The translations under genes were made by a program, and so were the position numbers. From contig JALZVT010000098.1 in NCBI GenBank assembly GCA_023300545.1, forward strand, positions 1 through 64,000: a stretch of DNA of 64,000 bases, read 5' to 3'. The notes below the pieces were generated by a model, which had not been told where the DNA came from, ran no database searches, and was given only the letters and a program-made list of their open reading frames with translations. This DNA comes from Pseudomonadales bacterium (GTDB taxonomy: Bacteria > Pseudomonadota > Gammaproteobacteria > Pseudomonadales > Azotimanducaceae). The number at the start of each line of letters is the position of its first letter. Within the stretch, counting starts at the first letter, position 1. Shown here in pieces: positions 18,778 through 27,785 of this stretch.

Positions 18778-20190
18778 GTGACACAACCCTATCCCGATCA
18801 TCCGAATCTACGCGGCAACTTTGCGCCACTGCGCATGGAGTGCGACTTGCAAGAAGTCATCGTCAGTGGCGAAATTCCCGCTGACCTGGACATCAGTTAT
18901 TACCGCAATGGCCCTGATCCTCAGTTCCCACCGCGCGGTGGCTACCACTGGTTCGGTGGCGACGGCATGCTGCACATGTTCAATATCCAAAATGGCAAAG
19001 TGGGGTACAAAAATCGCTGGGTACGCACTACCAAATGGGAGATGGAGCGTGAAGCGGGTGAGGCGCTGTTCAGCCCGATGAATCCGTTAGACAGCGACCC
19101 GCGCACGCACGGTGTCGAAACCAACGGTCTGGCCAATACCAATATTGTATTTCATGGCGACAAGCTGCTGGCGTTAGAAGAAGGGCACGCACCTTTCGAG
19201 CTCGATCCGGTCACATTGGAATCGATAGGTCCCCACACCTTTGATGGCAAATACTCGGGGCCGATGACGGCGCACCCAAAGATGGACCCCGAGACCGGCG
19301 AGATGCTGTTCTTTGGTTACATGGCCGCAGGTCCGTTTACGCCAGAGATTTCCTTTCAGGTGGTCAACGCCGCCGGCGAGCTGACAACAGCAGAAATGAT
19401 CACAGCCCCGTTTCCGGCAATGGTGCATGACTTCATGGTGACCAAAGACCATGTGCTGTTTCCTATTTTTCCACTGACGGGTTCGCTCGATCGGGCAATG
19501 AAAGGGCAGCCACCTTTTGCCTGGGAGCCTGATAAGGGCACTCACATTGGCGTGATGCCGCGCAACGGTTGTGCTGCTGATGTGCGCTGGTTTGAAACGG
19601 ATGCGTGCTTTGTCTTTCACCCCATGAACGCCTACACCGACCGCGGCAGCAATGTGATCCGCGCACACGTGATGCAGTTCGAAGAGGCGCCTCTGTTTCC
19701 GCACCTTGACGGCAGTAAGCCTGATCGCGAGAAAGCCAATGCACGTCTATGTGAATGGGAGATTGATCTCCGTGCCAACAGCCGGGGTATCAAGCGAACT
19801 TACATGGATGACATCACCGGCGAGTTTCCGCGCCTTGACGATCGTCAAACCGGATTGGATTATCGTCACGGTTACTACGCCGCATCTACGACTAAAAATG
19901 GCGGCGCGGGCTTCAACAGTATTGTGCACCAGGATTTGCAGAAGGGTTCGGCGGTGCGCTTCGATTTGCCAGACGGTGATTTCACGGGTGAGCCCGTGTT
20001 TGTACCTAAGTCAGCCGAGGCAGCAGAAGGGGATGGCTATGTGCTTAGCTTGCTGTACCGAGGAGCTGACAACCGCAGTGATCTGGGCATCTTCGATGCC
20101 CAGAACCTGAGTGATGGGCCGCTGGCGTTAGCGCAACTGCCTCACCGAGTGCCGTTTGGGTTTCACGGCAATTGGCGAGCGAACCCCTAG
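18778..20190 (+). CDS. Carotenoid cleavage oxygenase family protein
   Basis: A 470-residue seven-bladed beta-propeller non-haem iron dioxygenase of the RPE65/lignostilbene dioxygenase family. The four iron-binding His residues are probably in MTAHPKMDPETGE, MVHDFMVTKDH, FHPMNAY and the C-terminal FGFHGNW. N-terminal DGDGMLHMF-like sequence (GGDGMLHMF) and YRNGPDP are also typical. It may cleave carotenoids, apocarotenoids or stilbenoids such as lignin fragments. No carotenoid synthesis gene is in the window, so the substrate is open. GTG start. The stop shares the CTAG at 20187-20190 with the convergent DUF1223 gene. Confidence 0.9.
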   Translation: MTQPYPDHPNLRGNFAPLRMECDLQEVIVSGEIPADLDISYYRNGPDPQFPPRGGYHWFGGDGMLHMFNIQNGKVGYKNRWVRTTKWEMEREAGEALFSPMNPLDSDPRTHGVETNGLANTNIVFHGDKLLALEEGHAPFELDPVTLESIGPHTFDGKYSGPMTAHPKMDPETGEMLFFGYMAAGPFTPEISFQVVNAAGELTTAEMITAPFPAMVHDFMVTKDHVLFPIFPLTGSLDRAMKGQPPFAWEPDKGTHIGVMPRNGCAADVRWFETDACFVFHPMNAYTDRGSNVIRAHVMQFEEAPLFPHLDGSKPDREKANARLCEWEIDLRANSRGIKRTYMDDITGEFPRLDDRQTGLDYRHGYYAASTTKNGGAGFNSIVHQDLQKGSAVRFDLPDGDFTGEPVFVPKSAEAAEGDGYVLSLLYRGADNRSDLGIFDAQNLSDGPLALAQLPHRVPFGFHGNWRANP

Positions 20191-21113
20191 AGCGCGCCAC
20201 CGACTGCCTGTAATGGCGCGCCGTTTGTTCCGGTTATCCAGGCGGCAATAGCGGGCTTAGCCGTGCTGTTCGTATCAAGCGTGAAGGTCGCTTGGAGCGT
20301 CGCCCCAGGGGTCAGTTTGGCCTGCTCCAGCTGCAGCACAACAAAGTCATGGTCGAGTTGTTTGCCGGCATTTTCGCCGCGGCCTATTGAATTGCTTAGA
20401 TTGTTGCCAAGAACGGCGGCAAACACCTGAGCAGGTGGGTTTGCTGAGTAGCCCGCGTCGCTGGCAATCGCTTGATCGTAGGTAACTTGCCATTGATTGC
20501 CCGTAACGTGGCTTATTGACAGTTCGCCGGCGTCAGACTGAGCTGCTGCGGTTGTTGATTGTCTTTGGGTATCTGACGCGCTGATAGCCTGTGGGGGTGT
20601 CCGGCGCCAGCTGCGAAACTCTAGGCCGTCTTTGAACAGTCCTGGGGTGTATACCCCAGAGTCGACTCTGGCTGCCAGAGTGCGTTGCCGGGTATCAAAT
20701 TTGGGCTGGGCGAAGCGATCAGGCCAACCTAACCGATCCCAGTAGCTAACATGGAAGGCCACGGGCACCACATTCTCCCACAGCGCGGCGCCGTCGCCGA
20801 CCGCACTAAGCCAGCGATCAGCCGGTGGGCAGCTGCTGCAGCCTTCGGAGGTGTAAAGTTCGATCAGACTGACCTTTTGTCGGCCACTGGTGAACACGAT
20901 ACCGTTGTTGTCCCTCGTTGCGCTCTGAGTGCTGTGCGCCTCGGTCTCTGCGACTGTTGCATTGGCAGCTGTTGAAACGGTGGTTTGTTGGGTGCTGGCG
21001 CTAACTAGGAATGCGGTCATTAACGCCGTCCCGGTCACAATGGCCAAGCCGAGAATTTGCATCGGCTGTATGGGTCGCTTATTGCGCCGGGTCTGTTTGG
21101 TGGTAGTGGTCAT
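20187..21113 (-). CDS. DUF1223 family thioredoxin-fold protein
   Basis: A 308-residue exported or membrane-anchored protein. A hydrophobic helix at about residues 19-40 follows an Arg/Lys-rich start. The conserved DUF1223 block LIELYTSEGCSSCPPADRWL contains a CxxC pair in a thioredoxin-like context. PVAFHVSYWDRLGWPDRF and the C-terminal QVFAAVLGNNLSNSIGRGEN region are also family-typical. The role of the family is not established; a redox or secreted function is inferred. The gene is convergent with the carotenoid oxygenase and divergent from the two-component genes. Confidence 0.85.
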   Translation of the reverse strand: MTTTTKQTRRNKRPIQPMQILGLAIVTGTALMTAFLVSASTQQTTVSTAANATVAETEAHSTQSATRDNNGIVFTSGRQKVSLIELYTSEGCSSCPPADRWLSAVGDGAALWENVVPVAFHVSYWDRLGWPDRFAQPKFDTRQRTLAARVDSGVYTPGLFKDGLEFRSWRRTPPQAISASDTQRQSTTAAAQSDAGELSISHVTGNQWQVTYDQAIASDAGYSANPPAQVFAAVLGNNLSNSIGRGENAGKQLDHDFVVLQLEQAKLTPGATLQATFTLDTNSTAKPAIAAWITGTNGAPLQAVGGAL

Positions 21114-21295
21114 GGGGCAAACCTGCTCTGCTGGTGATGAAATTGTGACCCGCTGGCGAGACTTATGTTCGATGGAATTGCTGTGATAGTTTTGTGAGGA
21201 ATTGGTGACACTCCCGCACGCAGACTGTGGTGAATCCTTCCGGGTGATGCATGTCTAACGACAGTAGCTTAATCCTTCTCTGTGGAGATGCCGGC

Positions 21296-22030
21296 ATGAG
21301 CCTGAGCGATAAGAACATTCTGGTTATCGAGGACGATCCCGGCATTGCCGATTTGTTGCGATTGCATCTTGAAAGCGAAGTGGGCCAGCTTGGTTTTGAG
21401 TCAAATGGTACCGATGGCTTAGCCGCGGCCCAAACAGGGGTCTGGGACTTGTTGTTGCTCGACCTGCGTCTGCCCGGAATCTCAGGGTTAGACGTTTGCC
21501 GCACACTGCGGGCAGAAGGGCATACACTGCCGGTACTTATGATGACGGCCAAAACCGGCGAGCTCGACCGCGTTCTTGGGCTGGAGATTGGCGCTGACGA
21601 CTACATAACCAAGCCCTTTTCAGTCATCGAGTTACTCGCTCGCGTGCGAGCCCATTTGCGCCGTGCTGATCTTGTCAGCAGTGCTGCTGAGCGGTCGGTT
21701 GAAGGTGGACCGGCGATTAACCTGGGGGAAGTGGAGATTGACCCGCGAACCCGAGTCGTCCGTGTTCGGGGTGAATCGGTTGATCTTACGGCTCGTGAGT
21801 TTGACTTGCTCCTGCACTTTGCGGCACACCCGCAACAGGTGTTTCGTCGTTCGCAGCTGTTAGATGATGTCTGGGGCTACGGCCATGAAGGTTACGAGCA
21901 TACCGTCAATGCCCACATTAACCGGCTGCGGGCCAAAATTGAGAAGAACCCGCGTAAGCCTGAGCTCATTTCTACGGTCTGGGGTGTAGGGTACCGATTT
22001 ACGCCACAATCAACGGTAGAGGTGGTCTGA
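21296..22030 (+). CDS. OmpR-family response regulator
   Basis: A 244-residue two-domain regulator. The receiver domain has the acidic pair in VIEDDPG, the phospho-acceptor Asp56 in LLLDLRLPG, and the conserved Lys in ITKPFSV. The winged-helix DNA-binding domain covers about 145-240 (TAREFDLLLHFAAHPQQVF, DDVWGYGHEGYEHTVNAHI, ISTVWGVGYRF). I chose ATG 21296 because GGAG lies eight bases upstream; a longer in-frame start at 21251 lacks one. The stop overlaps the kinase ATG (TGATG), so the pair is coupled. Confidence 0.93.
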   Translation: MSLSDKNILVIEDDPGIADLLRLHLESEVGQLGFESNGTDGLAAAQTGVWDLLLLDLRLPGISGLDVCRTLRAEGHTLPVLMMTAKTGELDRVLGLEIGADDYITKPFSVIELLARVRAHLRRADLVSSAAERSVEGGPAINLGEVEIDPRTRVVRVRGESVDLTAREFDLLLHFAAHPQQVFRRSQLLDDVWGYGHEGYEHTVNAHINRLRAKIEKNPRKPELISTVWGVGYRFTPQSTVEVV

Positions 22031-23517
22031 TGCCAAAGACCGTACGAACGGGCGGCCTGGTTGCGCGCTTATCGATAACCACTGCCGTGCTCCTCGTGAT
22101 CAGTTTTGTCTTGACGCTTACTGCGGGTGTGTACTTCTTTGACCGCTATATGCTCGAAACTTCGCAGCGTTTGTCGCGTGATATTGCGCCGCATATCGTT
22201 GCTGATTTGCAATTGCTTCGTGACGGTGCGGTGAACAAAGGTCAGCTCAAAGAGTTGGCGCACGACGCGATGATCATCAACCCCAATATAGAAGTGTATG
22301 TACTTGATGCGAGTGGTGATGTGCTGGGCCATGCATTGCCGGAAGCCTCCGTCGAAGAGGCCAGTGTCGCTCTTGCACCGGTTCGCGAATTTCTTTCCGG
22401 CTCCCACGCCTACCCATTGCTTGGTGATGATCCACGCTCGGCGGCGCAGAAAATATTCAGTGTGGCTCCCATAGTTAATGGCGATGACATGGTCGGCTAT
22501 GTGTACGTCGTGCTGCGAGGGCAATTGTTTGGGGGCATGGCTGATCGGTTGCGCAGCAGTTACGTTTGGCCGGTTGCGGCAATTGCTTTGCTGGCATTGG
22601 TGGTCACTGTCGCCTTTCTGTCGTTTTTGTTCACTCGGTATACGGTGGCGCCGTTGCAGCGTCTGACCCGAACTGTAGAGCAAACCGATATTACTAACGC
22701 GCAAGACCTTCGGTTGCTGAGCGCTGACAGCACAGAGACTTTGAGCGAGGTGCATACGCTGCGTTCGACTCTGGGCTCTATGGCTGAGCGTCTGGTGGCC
22801 CAATACACAGAACTTGATCGTGCAGATCAGCTTCGACGCGAGCTTGTGAGTAACGTCAGTCACGATCTGCGAACGCCGTTGACCACAGTTCAGGGTTATC
22901 TTGAAACCCTATTATTGCGCAGTGACACATTGACAGCAGAGGAGCGCAACGACTACCTGAAGCGAGCGTTCAAGGGCAGTGAACGTCTGGGTGATCTTGT
23001 GGCCAGCCTGTTTGAATTGGCCAAACTAGATGCCGGCCTGGACCTCACCAAAATGGAGGAGTGTTCGGTGGCGGAAGTGGCGCAGGATGTTGTGCACGAG
23101 TTGCAGCTGGAGGCGGATAAAAAATCACTGCAGTTGCACCTTGAAGTGGCGGCTCCATGCTATGTGATGGCTGATATCGGTTTATTGCAACGGGTGTTTG
23201 AAAACCTGGTAGGCAACGCGATTCGCTATACCCCTGATGGAGGCGAGGTGACGGTGTGCGTTGAGCACAACAATGGTCTGGTTAACGTCAGTGTGCGAGA
23301 CACCGGTGTGGGCATCTCTGAGGCTGACAGTGTTGATATCTTTGACCGGTATCGAACCGTTACTGAGGAAGCAGCGCCGATCGCAGAAGCTACCGGTCTT
23401 GGGTTGGCAATTGTTAAGCGCATCCTTGAACTGCACGACAGCGTGATCCATCTCACCAGCAGCCCTCGGAAAGGCTGTGTGTTCTGGTTTGATCTACCTG
23501 AAGTCCATGCGGCCTGA
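22030..23517 (+). CDS. Sensor histidine kinase
   Basis: A 495-residue membrane kinase. Helix one is at about 15-38 and helix two at about 178-200, enclosing a roughly 140-residue periplasmic sensor. HAMP follows, then HisKA with phospho-acceptor His278 in NVSHDLRTPL and an HATPase domain (NLVGNAIRYTPDGG, DTGVGIS, GLGLAIVKRI). It phosphorylates the regulator encoded just upstream. The stimulus is unknown; the adjacent DUF1223 and PNPOx-like genes are possible targets only by position. Confidence 0.92.
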   Translation: MPKTVRTGGLVARLSITTAVLLVISFVLTLTAGVYFFDRYMLETSQRLSRDIAPHIVADLQLLRDGAVNKGQLKELAHDAMIINPNIEVYVLDASGDVLGHALPEASVEEASVALAPVREFLSGSHAYPLLGDDPRSAAQKIFSVAPIVNGDDMVGYVYVVLRGQLFGGMADRLRSSYVWPVAAIALLALVVTVAFLSFLFTRYTVAPLQRLTRTVEQTDITNAQDLRLLSADSTETLSEVHTLRSTLGSMAERLVAQYTELDRADQLRRELVSNVSHDLRTPLTTVQGYLETLLLRSDTLTAEERNDYLKRAFKGSERLGDLVASLFELAKLDAGLDLTKMEECSVAEVAQDVVHELQLEADKKSLQLHLEVAAPCYVMADIGLLQRVFENLVGNAIRYTPDGGEVTVCVEHNNGLVNVSVRDTGVGISEADSVDIFDRYRTVTEEAAPIAEATGLGLAIVKRILELHDSVIHLTSSPRKGCVFWFDLPEVHAA

Positions 23518-23630
23518 ATAAAACCTATTCCGGTCGAGCCATTAAGGCCCACTGTTGAGAATTCTGGGCTTGGGTTAGTATCTTGGTTCAGACGCGATTC
23601 ATGCGCTCGCCAAACTAAGGTAGTACAACG

Positions 23631-24185
23631 ATGACACAACAGCAGTCCACTAATTACGATGACGTAAAGCAATATCGGCTTGACCCTGAGCGTGAGCAAG
23701 AACTGGTGAATTGCGCTGGGGAATGCGTTTTCATCTGGGCCAACAAAGCCGGTCATCCAATCGGTGTGATCACGGCCTATGTGCCGGTGGACGGCAAAAT
23801 CTGGATGACCGCTACCAAAGAACGCGTGCGGATCAAGGCTATCGCCCGTGACGGTCGTTCATCGGTTGTTATGACCAGCAAGGGTACACATATGGGTGGC
23901 GGTAAAACGGTAACCTACAAAGGCCATACAGTGATTCATGATGATCAGGAAACAAAGTCTTGGTTCTACAAGTTGCTGGCCAAAGGCATGGGGGCGAGAA
24001 AAGACGACGGCAACGAGTTCTCCAAGAACTTGAAGCCCGAACTGTTTGAGAAGTTTCTCGACACACCCGAACGCATCGTTTTGGAGTTCACCTCCGAGCT
24101 GTCAATTCCGTTTGATGGGGACAAGATGGCCGCGGGCACGGCCGCGGCCTATGCCCAGTTTGCGGCCGATGACGATGGCAGTTAA
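23631..24185 (+). CDS. Pyridoxamine 5'-phosphate oxidase-like flavin-binding protein
   Basis: A 184-residue split-barrel protein. The N-terminal strands NCAGECVFIWANKAGHPIGV, KIWMTATKERVRIKAIARDG and SSVVMTSKG fit the PNPOx-like FMN- or F420-binding fold. Proteins of this type are oxidoreductases or haem/flavin binders, and PdxH itself is excluded by lack of its C-terminal motif. AAGG lies upstream of the ATG. The stop is nine bases from that of the convergent AbgT gene. Confidence 0.75.
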   Translation: MTQQQSTNYDDVKQYRLDPEREQELVNCAGECVFIWANKAGHPIGVITAYVPVDGKIWMTATKERVRIKAIARDGRSSVVMTSKGTHMGGGKTVTYKGHTVIHDDQETKSWFYKLLAKGMGARKDDGNEFSKNLKPELFEKFLDTPERIVLEFTSELSIPFDGDKMAAGTAAAYAQFAADDDGS

Positions 24186-24194
24186 CGCAGCCCT

Positions 24195-25787
24195 TTAGTC
24201 GCTGCTTAACTCAAACCCCACCGGCGCCCCTGGGCCTAGATCGAGGCCGAGGAAAATCCACAGCATCATCAGCAACACGCCTGAAACAAGCATGAAAACC
24301 GAGTAGGGGATCATCATCGCGGTCAAGCTGCCCAGCCCAAAGTTGGTCTGCCAACGCTGTGCAAAAATCAGAATGAGTGGGAAATACACCATGAGCGGAG
24401 TAATGATGTTGGTTGCGCCGTCGCCCACCCGATAGGCCGCTGTCGCGCCTTCCGGACTGATGCCCAGCAGCATGAGCATAGGTACAAGAACGGGTGCCAA
24501 CAGCGCCCATTTTGCGCTGGCAGAGCCAACAAACAGGTTCAGTAGAGCCGCAAATAAAACGATCATGCCCAGCACTATAGGCAGCGGTAGCCCGCTGTTT
24601 TTGATCGCGTCAGCACCGTGCACCGCGCTGATCAAGCCGAGATTTGACCAGTTGAACATGGCAACAAAATGCGCCGCGGCAAACGCCAGCACCAGGTAGT
24701 AACCCATGTCTTTCATTGACTCGGTCATCATATCGATTAGGTCTTGCTGGTTCTTTATCGTTCCGGCGGCTTTGCCGTAGGCCCAGCCTGCGAGCAAAAA
24801 CAAAATCATGAAGGCGGCGACCAGAGAGCGAAAAAACGGATTGGCTTTCTGGTACCAGGCCATATCCTGGGTTCCAGGACCGTCAAGCAATAGCGGTGTG
24901 CCGGGTCCCAGTGTCATGACTGCCCAGGCGATACAAACACCCAGCATGGCAAGGCCTGCACGGCGCAAGCCGCTGCGTTGGCCGCTGGTAAGATCAGCGG
25001 CTTCCTCGCCGTAGTCGTGCGCTTGCTCTGCATTGGGTTGCCAAACCCCCAGCCGAGGTTCGATAATTTTGTCGGTGACGTACCAAATGATGGGCAAGTA
25101 GAGAAACATGAGTGCAACGATGAAGGTCCAGTTGCCAGCGATGTTCATGCTCCAAGCGCTGTCGAGTCCGGAGCCATCTGCAGCAGCCTCGGTAATGCCA
25201 AATAGCAGAGCGTCGAGTTGGCCCGGTGCAATATTGGCAGAAAACCCACCCGATACGCCCGCGAAAGCGGCCGCGATGCCAGCCAAGGGGTGCCGCCCGG
25301 CAGAGGCAAACAAAATAGCTGCGAGCGGAATCAGCACAACGTAACCCGCATCTGCTGCATGGTTCGATAGCATGGCGACGAGGGCAACAACTGGCGTCAG
25401 CAAAACCTTAGGGGCCCCTCTAACCGCTGCGCGAATGCCGGCAGCAAACAATCCGGAGCGTTCCGCGACGCCGGCACCCAGCATGACCACCAGAACGTAG
25501 CCAAGGGGATGAAAGTGCGTAAACGTTTTGGGCATGTCGACCCACAGGCGAGCAATGTTGTCCGGCGCTAGCAGGCTCACTGAGGTTAGGAGTAGGGGCG
25601 AGCCATCTGCTGCGAGCTTTGTGGGGTGAAAGGCAGATACACCAAGCAGTGAGCAGACCACCGAGATGATGATGAGCAGCGCGATCAGATAAAGAAACAG
25701 AAAGACCGGGTCGGGGAGGCGGTTGCCGGTACGTTCAACAAAACCGAGGAAACCGCCAGAGCTTGCGGTTGCTGGGAGCTGTGTCAT
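24195..25787 (-). CDS. AbgT family transporter
   Basis: A 530-residue membrane protein of the AbgT family (p-aminobenzoyl-glutamate import, or sulfonamide/antimetabolite export in MtrF-like members). Roughly 12 hydrophobic segments are visible, with family blocks GFLGFVERTGNRLPDPVFLF, MLSNHAADAGYVVLIPLAA and GDGATNIITPLMVYFPLIL. ATG 25787 has AGGAA seven bases upstream and starts at the canonical N-terminus, so it is preferred over 25853. No aminobenzoyl-glutamate hydrolase genes (abgA/abgB) are adjacent, which leaves the direction and substrate open. Confidence 0.92.
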   Translation of the reverse strand: MTQLPATASSGGFLGFVERTGNRLPDPVFLFLYLIALLIIISVVCSLLGVSAFHPTKLAADGSPLLLTSVSLLAPDNIARLWVDMPKTFTHFHPLGYVLVVMLGAGVAERSGLFAAGIRAAVRGAPKVLLTPVVALVAMLSNHAADAGYVVLIPLAAILFASAGRHPLAGIAAAFAGVSGGFSANIAPGQLDALLFGITEAAADGSGLDSAWSMNIAGNWTFIVALMFLYLPIIWYVTDKIIEPRLGVWQPNAEQAHDYGEEAADLTSGQRSGLRRAGLAMLGVCIAWAVMTLGPGTPLLLDGPGTQDMAWYQKANPFFRSLVAAFMILFLLAGWAYGKAAGTIKNQQDLIDMMTESMKDMGYYLVLAFAAAHFVAMFNWSNLGLISAVHGADAIKNSGLPLPIVLGMIVLFAALLNLFVGSASAKWALLAPVLVPMLMLLGISPEGATAAYRVGDGATNIITPLMVYFPLILIFAQRWQTNFGLGSLTAMMIPYSVFMLVSGVLLMMLWIFLGLDLGPGAPVGFELSSD

Positions 25788-25897
25788 TGGAATTCCTATT
25801 AATAAGATATGCGTTGTGGTGCCCAGTGTAGCTGGGGGACCTTTTAATCCCAAAAAAAGTACAATAGAGCTTAGGAGATTTTACTGAGGAAATAGCA

Positions 25898-25915
25898 ATG
25901 GTTGCATCTACTTGA
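25898..25915 (+). other. Five-codon mini-ORF overlapping the TPR gene start
   Basis: A good Shine-Dalgarno (GAGGAA) seven bases before ATG 25898 initiates Met-Val-Ala-Ser-Thr-stop. The TGA (25913-25915) shares its last base with the ATG of the TPR gene at 25915, which has no Shine-Dalgarno of its own at normal distance. Translational coupling through this minigene is the simplest reading. A sequencing frameshift that hides the true start is the alternative. Confidence 0.5.
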
Positions 25916-26559
25916 TGACCGATAAAACCACGCAGATAGATCCTGCAGAGGCGGATTTACGCGCGCGTATTCTCGGGCTGATGGAGCAACAGGCCGTTTC
26001 GTCACTGCTGGAGGCGACGCTTGAATACCTAAGAAATTATCCGCGATCGGGATGGGGGTGGCTGGTCAGTGTGCCAACGTTGATAGATCTGGGGCGTTAC
26101 GATGATGCCGAGCTAGCGCTTGCCAACGCCCGGAGTTATAACTCAAAGGCAGCCAAATCGAGTATTTATTACTGGCATTGCATACTGAACAAAGAGCGCG
26201 GTAATTTAAAAAAAGCCCAACGCTGGGTTAACAAGGCGATAGAGGCCGACCCAGATAACGGTTCATTTCGCGTCACTCTTGGTGACATACAGGCGCGTCG
26301 GGGCAAGCTCAAGGCTGCGTCAAAAACGCTGCTCTCGGCGATTGCTCTGGCTGACTCTCAGGCAGATTCTGGCTCTGATGCTGATTTGGATGAAGCGCAC
26401 TTCAACCTGGCGCTTGTGCGGCGATCCCAGCGACGCTATGCCGATGCACTGGCAGAAACGCAAAAAGCGTTAGTGATAGACCCCAGTTACGCGGAAGCGG
26501 TGGCATTGAGGCACGATCTGGAAGCGGTGCTGCAAGGGGGTTGGCAGGGCGTTGGTTAG
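25915..26559 (+). CDS. TPR-repeat protein
   Basis: A 214-residue soluble protein made of tetratricopeptide-like helical pairs, for example IYYWHCILNKERGNLKKAQR, WVNKAIEADPDNGSFRVTLG, then AHFNLALVRRSQRRYADALA followed by KALVIDPSYAEAV. No signal peptide is present, so it is probably cytoplasmic and mediates protein-protein contacts. The partner is unknown. The start has no direct Shine-Dalgarno and overlaps the stop of an upstream five-codon ORF. It is convergent with the ABC permease gene. Confidence 0.8.
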   Translation: MTDKTTQIDPAEADLRARILGLMEQQAVSSLLEATLEYLRNYPRSGWGWLVSVPTLIDLGRYDDAELALANARSYNSKAAKSSIYYWHCILNKERGNLKKAQRWVNKAIEADPDNGSFRVTLGDIQARRGKLKAASKTLLSAIALADSQADSGSDADLDEAHFNLALVRRSQRRYADALAETQKALVIDPSYAEAVALRHDLEAVLQGGWQGVG

Positions 26560-26600
26560 ATAGCTTCGCTAGAGTGGTCGCTTCGGCTTACGTCAGCAGA

Positions 26601-27785
26601 TCAGACAAGCAGGCGTTCGCTGCGGTAAAGCCGTGTGGCGAGCTGGAAAAAAACCCAAGCCAATAACAATGTAGTCACCGCGCTCAACAGCGGCCACAGC
26701 GGTTCGATCGGACCATCACTAATAATCTCACTCACGAGCAGCGATTGGCTGAGACTGGGGATAAGCATGAGTGGGGTAGTCGGATTAACACCCAGTATGC
26801 CCGTCACGATCAGCGGCAAAGTCGGTATAAAGATGACGGCCGACAGATAGGTCTGCGCCTCTTTGAAGCTTTTTGCAAAGCTTGCAACTACGGTTAGCAA
26901 CGCGGCCGCCAGTAGAATTAGCGGCAGGCACAGCGCGATGATCATGATTAGTTTGCCAGGGCCAAACGTCAGCGACATGCCAATGCGATGAAACGGTACA
27001 AACGGCAGAGCAAGCGCAAAGATCACTAAAAAGACAATCAGCGCGAGCAAGCTGAAGGCGCTGGTGGCACCAAGTTTGCCCAGCACCAGTGCCGGCCGTT
27101 CTACCGGTTGGGTGAGCAGCGGTTCCAGCGAGCCGTGATCGCGTTCGCCTGCGGTGGTGTCTATGGCGAGATAAAACCCGCCCATAAAGATCACGAGTAC
27201 CAGCAAGTACGGAAAGCTCGCCAGTATCGACAGTGCCCGGGCGGCGGGTGATGCGGTGTCGAGGGTCTGAACGCTAATCGGATTAATAATTTCTGTGGAG
27301 ATGCCGCGTACTTGCAGGCGCATGCGGCCAATGAGGCCGCTGTAGCCGCGGAGCATGGCGCTCAGCTGGGCGTAGTGTCGGCTAGCATCGCCGAATTGCG
27401 AGCTGTCATGAATCAGCTGAACGTAACCGGCGCCAGCATTGAACGATTCGGCGTAGGTCTCGGGAATGACCAGGATCAGATCGGCCTCGTCGTTTTCTAC
27501 GGCCTTACGCGGATCGGGCATCTCGGTATCGGTAACTTCTTCGAACTGCGTACCCTGTGCGCGTAGCCAATCCACTAGGGCCGGGGCGTGTTGGGCACCT
27601 AACAGGTGGGCTTCGGGGGTGCTGTCACTTTTGCCGACGGCCTGATCGAGAATGAACACCATCAAGCCAACAAAAAGAATTGGGCTGAGTACGCTGAGTC
27701 CGAACGATGACAGCAATGTGCGTCGATCGCGCAGATTATCCAGCGTTTCTTTATTGAATATTGTGGCGACCTGTTGCCAGTTCAC
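26601..27785 (-). CDS. ABC-2 type transporter permease (NatB-like)
   Basis: A 394-residue ABC-2 permease. One N-terminal helix (about 25-50) precedes a large extracytoplasmic domain of about 120 residues, then five or so helices at the C-terminus (FPYLLVLVIFMGGFYLAID onward) and the ERDHGSLEPLLTQPV motif typical of NatB-type Na+ exporters. It overlaps the ATPase gene by 4 bases. Export of Na+ or another small cation or drug is inferred only from the family. Confidence 0.88.
   Translation of the reverse strand: MNWQQVATIFNKETLDNLRDRRTLLSSFGLSVLSPILFVGLMVFILDQAVGKSDSTPEAHLLGAQHAPALVDWLRAQGTQFEEVTDTEMPDPRKAVENDEADLILVIPETYAESFNAGAGYVQLIHDSSQFGDASRHYAQLSAMLRGYSGLIGRMRLQVRGISTEIINPISVQTLDTASPAARALSILASFPYLLVLVIFMGGFYLAIDTTAGERDHGSLEPLLTQPVERPALVLGKLGATSAFSLLALIVFLVIFALALPFVPFHRIGMSLTFGPGKLIMIIALCLPLILLAAALLTVVASFAKSFKEAQTYLSAVIFIPTLPLIVTGILGVNPTTPLMLIPSLSQSLLVSEIISDGPIEPLWPLLSAVTTLLLAWVFFQLATRLYRSERLLV

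Noticed and set aside
22069-22863. 264-codon open frame antisense to the histidine kinase gene
   Set aside because: Composition is low-complexity and basic with no family match by eye, and the opposite strand encodes a complete kinase with all motifs.
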